Below are positions 14,241 to 17,959 of a stretch of 17,959 bases of DNA, piece after piece (position 1 is the stretch's first letter; every line of letters starts with the position of its first letter). Location of the stretch: NCBI GenBank assembly GCA_900547025.1, contig UREZ01000034.1, forward strand, positions 1 to 17,959, in the 5' to 3' direction. A model generated the notes under the pieces. It saw nothing but the letters and a program-made list of their open reading frames with translations. It had not been told where the DNA came from and ran no database searches. This DNA is from an uncultured Collinsella sp. GTDB lineage: Bacteria; Actinomycetota; Coriobacteriia; Coriobacteriales; Coriobacteriaceae. The position numbers were made by a program, and so were the translations under genes.

Positions 14241-14275
14241 AAAAAGGGCGCCGACCATTGCGGTCGACGCCCTTT
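14241..14275 (-). terminator. Terminator of typA/bipA, probably bidirectional
   Basis: AAAGGGCG (14243-14250) pairs with CGCCCTTT (14268-14275), extended by CGACC/GGTCG after one mismatch. On the minus strand it ends in TTTTTG. On the plus strand the tail is CTTTCTTGTT, so it may also end the plus-strand transcript of the beta-repeat gene. Confidence 0.88.
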
Positions 14276-14302
14276 CTTGTTAGACGCTATAAAGCCCAGC
14301 GC

Positions 14303-16141
<1,839 letters not shown>

Positions 16142-16258
16142 GTAGTTCCCCTATCTTCTATCCATATACAAACGGCACGCGTATGCGGCCCGCCCAGCGA
16201 CACAACGCTCAGCGGGAATATTGAGCCTTTTACCGAAAACTCGTTTATTTTAGCGATT

Positions 16259-16708
16259 TTAGATGAGAGGGGTTTCCTCACCTGCAGGTTCAGGGTCGCT
16301 CCACATAAAACCATCGCCGGCACCCATGCCCTCATACAGCACGTATGCCGAAAAACCGCTCTCGAGCGTGGTTTCGAAGAAGCTCACAAGCAGGGCGTCG
16401 TGATAGCCGCCGTCAATTTCGACACAACCGGTATAGCCGATGGCATAGCGGGCGATGCGGCCCAGCCCCTCGTCCTTAAGACCCATCTTGTGCTCGGAGA
16501 TAAAGTTGGTGGCAGCCTCGAGGCATGCCTCCTCGCCATCTTCGTCGAGCGCGGCCAGATAGCGGTTGGAAGCAGCGTCCTCGATCGCCACAACTACGCC
16601 CGGATTCTCGCCGGCGGCAAGGTCGTCCAAGAATGCACCAATCAGGTCACACACCATGGCGTCGAGCTCGGCGGAGACGTTACCGGCGTCTTGCATATCC
16701 TGTGCCAT
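16259..16708 (-). CDS. Hypothetical acidic protein, function unknown
   Basis: 149 residues; the family is not recognised. The protein is acidic, with no signal peptide and no transmembrane helix. It starts MAQDMQDAGNVSAELDAMVCDL, which looks helical, then has alternating helix and strand, with CVEIDGGYHDALLVSFFE near 95-112. There is no catalytic motif that I can name. The ATG at 16708 has GAAGG about seven bases upstream, and codon use resembles the neighbours, which supports a real gene. It lies 30 bases after the two-helix membrane protein and is followed by typA after 117 bases. Confidence 0.75.
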   Translation of the reverse strand: MAQDMQDAGNVSAELDAMVCDLIGAFLDDLAAGENPGVVVAIEDAASNRYLAALDEDGEEACLEAATNFISEHKMGLKDEGLGRIARYAIGYTGCVEIDGGYHDALLVSFFETTLESGFSAYVLYEGMGAGDGFMWSDPEPAGEETPLI

Positions 16709-16738
16709 CTTTAGACCTTCCCATCGAGTCTGGCGTCG

Positions 16739-17128
16739 TTACAGTTCTTGTGCCTCGGCAGCGATCTTGGCGGCAGCGTCGCGGGCGCGCATCATATCCA
16801 TCGCGCGCTTGTCGAGTACCTTGATCTGGTTGGTCAGCATTACTGCATCGACCACACCCCAGATTACCAAGCCTGTTGAAATCGAAAACCCAAGCGCACC
16901 AACTGTACCACGAAGGCGCGAGCAGATTGCCGCGACAAGGGCGGAGACGACAACCATCTTGATAAACGAGCCGCGGCGCTCGCGAAGCGTGCGGGCCTGC
17001 GTCACATAGGCAATGCGAGCCGCCTCGGATGCCTCCGAGCGCATCTGGGCCTCGCGCGCAATGGCCGCCGCCTCAGCCGAGATACCGCCGGCCATCAGCG
17101 AACGCTCCGCAACCCGTCCGCCCCGCAT
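16739..17128 (-). CDS. Small hypothetical protein with two transmembrane helices
   Basis: 129 residues from the ATG at 17128, which follows the TAA of the upstream gene without a spacer, implying translational coupling. A weaker alternative is the ATG at 17095, with GGAG nine bases upstream, giving 118 residues. The N-terminal 55 residues are Ala, Arg and Glu-rich and likely helical. Hydrophobic segments at about 56-70 and 80-98 are followed by a charged helical tail. Both long soluble arms are probably cytoplasmic. I do not recognise the family. Confidence 0.7.
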   Translation of the reverse strand: MRGGRVAERSLMAGGISAEAAAIAREAQMRSEASEAARIAYVTQARTLRERRGSFIKMVVVSALVAAICSRLRGTVGALGFSISTGLVIWGVVDAVMLTNQIKVLDKRAMDMMRARDAAAKIAAEAQEL

Positions 17129-17629
17129 TTAGAAATCATCGGGGGAGAGCGTATGGACGAACTCGTCGAACTTCTCGAACTCCTGCTCGTCGTCGACATC
17201 CTCGGCGTGGGTGGAAACAGTGCCCAGGCGATTCATGATGTCGTCCTCCACAAACATGGGGGCATTGCTGCGCACGGCAAGGGCAATGGCGTCACTGGGG
17301 CGGGCGTCGATCTTGCGCTCCTCGCCATCGGCCAGTACGACGATCGTCGCGTAGAACACCGGCGGCTCGGCGCGAACGATCTCGATGCGCTCGAGCTTGG
17401 CGCCCAGGGCGTCAACGGTATCGAGCAGCAGGTCATGGGTGATCGGGCGCTCGGCGCGGCCGCTATCGATGCCGCGGCTGATGGCAGCAGCTTCAAACGA
17501 ACCAGTCTGAATGGAAAGGGAACGCAGCGGCGCGGGCGAGTCCGATTTGCTGCTGCGCTCACGAAGTACGATAAGCGATGGCACGGGACCGGCGGCCATG
17601 ACGATGGTCTCTATGTCGACACGAACCAT
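17129..17629 (-). CDS. Bifunctional nuclease (BFN, DUF151) domain protein
   Basis: 166 residues from the ATG at 17629, preceded by GGAGGT five bases upstream. A longer GTG-started frame is not supported. Residues 1-130 match the DUF151/BFN pattern: MVRVDIETI at the start, LERIEIVRAEPPVFYATIVV in the middle, and the signature DARPSDAIALAVR at 108-120. Plant and archaeal relatives degrade RNA and DNA. In bacteria the role is poorly known, though the domain is common in actinobacteria. The C-terminal 35 residues are strongly acidic (HAEDVDDEQEFEKFDEF). It is first in a probable unit with the next two small genes and perhaps typA. The upstream region has a TAGTATAGC box but no clear -35 element. 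Confidence 0.93.
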   Translation of the reverse strand: MVRVDIETIVMAAGPVPSLIVLRERSSKSDSPAPLRSLSIQTGSFEAAAISRGIDSGRAERPITHDLLLDTVDALGAKLERIEIVRAEPPVFYATIVVLADGEERKIDARPSDAIALAVRSNAPMFVEDDIMNRLGTVSTHAEDVDDEQEFEKFDEFVHTLSPDDF

Positions 17630-17737
17630 GGAACACCTCCGGTACGTAGCGGTTAACACGCGGCAGCCCGCCGCATTGAATAGCTATACTACCCAAACTT
17701 TCGCACAGCACACAAAATCAAAGTAGTTAATTTGGGA

Positions 17738-17799
17738 CGGGGCTTTTTTGACTACTTTCAGTAGGTAAGAAAAAAGCCCCGAGGCAACGCCCCAGGGCT
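17738..17799 (-). terminator. Terminator of the tRNA-Ala/tRNA-Ile transcript with an overlapping alternative hairpin
   Basis: On the minus strand, AGCCC (17795-17799) pairs with GGGCT (17775-17779), with further inner pairs, and is followed by TTTTTT (17770-17775). This is a normal terminator, 15 bases after tRNA-Ile. The same T run and adjoining GC bases also form a perfect 12-bp stem with 17738-17749, giving a second, competing hairpin. Confidence 0.85.
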
Positions 17800-17813
17800 C
17801 TTCACGGTTTTGA

Positions 17814-17890
17814 TGGTGGACCTGACAAGATTCGAACTTGTGACCTCCCGGTTATCAGCCGGACGCTCTAACCAACTGAGCTACAGGTCC
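17814..17890 (-). tRNA. tRNA-Ile, anticodon GAT
   Basis: 77 bases with encoded CCA. The acceptor stem GGACCTG/CAGGTCC has discriminator A. The anticodon arm TCCGG/CCGGG carries the loop CTGATAA, giving anticodon GAT. The D-loop (AGCTCAGTTGGTTAGAGC) and T-loop TTCGAAT are standard. Confidence 0.96.
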
Positions 17891-17894
17891 ATCA

Positions 17895-17959
17895 TGGTGG
17901 AGGTTAGGGGGATCGAACCCCTGACCTCAGGCTTGCAAAGCCCGCGCTCTCCCAGCTGA
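17895..17959 (-). tRNA. tRNA-Ala, anticodon TGC (5' end cut by the window)
   Basis: The last 65 bases of a tRNA including CCA. The anticodon arm CGGGC/GCCTG presents the loop TTTGCAA, giving anticodon TGC for alanine. The T-arm GGGGTTCGATCCCC is intact, and the 3' acceptor strand is AACCTCC with discriminator A. The 5' acceptor strand and the start of the D-arm lie beyond the window edge. Confidence 0.9.

Noticed and set aside
17814..17959. Part of an rRNA operon spacer (tRNA-Ile and tRNA-Ala together)
   Set aside because: The order on the minus strand is Ala then Ile, the reverse of the usual spacer, and a terminator follows instead of 23S rRNA.

Overview
The window is a GC-rich bacterial chromosome segment, most likely from a member of the Coriobacteriia (Actinomycetota), for example Collinsella or a close relative. 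That placement is inferred from base composition, the style of the proteins, TTG starts behind strong Shine-Dalgarno sites, and a Coriobacteriia-type hypothetical nuclease-like gene. I could not run a search to confirm it. About two thirds of the window is ordinary housekeeping DNA read mostly leftward (minus strand).

Layout. At 1-3740 (minus) are a predicted membrane-anchored hypothetical protein, an exporter-type ABC half-transporter with a structured leader, and a Nudix hydrolase. At 3762-7956 (minus) are purD, purA and the replicative helicase dnaB. At 8111-9969 (minus) is a complete rpsF-ssb-rpsR-rplI operon with a recognisable promoter, a hairpin leader and a strong terminator. A gap with no recognised gene follows, then two plus-strand tRNA-Ser genes (GGA, CGA), each followed by a terminator. 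At 10669-12118 is an accessory patch: an inverted 25-base copy of the tRNA-Ser(CGA) 3' end, a cluster of perfect hairpins, and a lone PD-(D/E)XK-like gene bracketed by two 67-base inverted, self-palindromic repeats. At 12233-14174 (plus) are a TRIC/UPF0126 membrane channel and a secreted, bactofilin-like beta-repeat protein with a membrane domain. At 14241-17629 (minus) are the ribosome GTPase typA/bipA, two small hypothetical proteins and a bifunctional-nuclease (DUF151) protein. The right edge holds tRNA-Ile(GAT) and a truncated tRNA-Ala(TGC), both minus, followed by their terminator.

How it works together. The ribosomal and SSB operon, dnaB, purD, purA and bipA form a growth cluster (translation, replication, purine supply). 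The most unusual part is 10669-12118, where tRNA-derived sequence, hairpins and a repeat-bounded nuclease-like gene lie together next to a tRNA. It resembles a small accessory cassette or the scar of one, with no transposase or integrase in view. The leader of the ABC transporter is the second place where structure is not explained by the genes.
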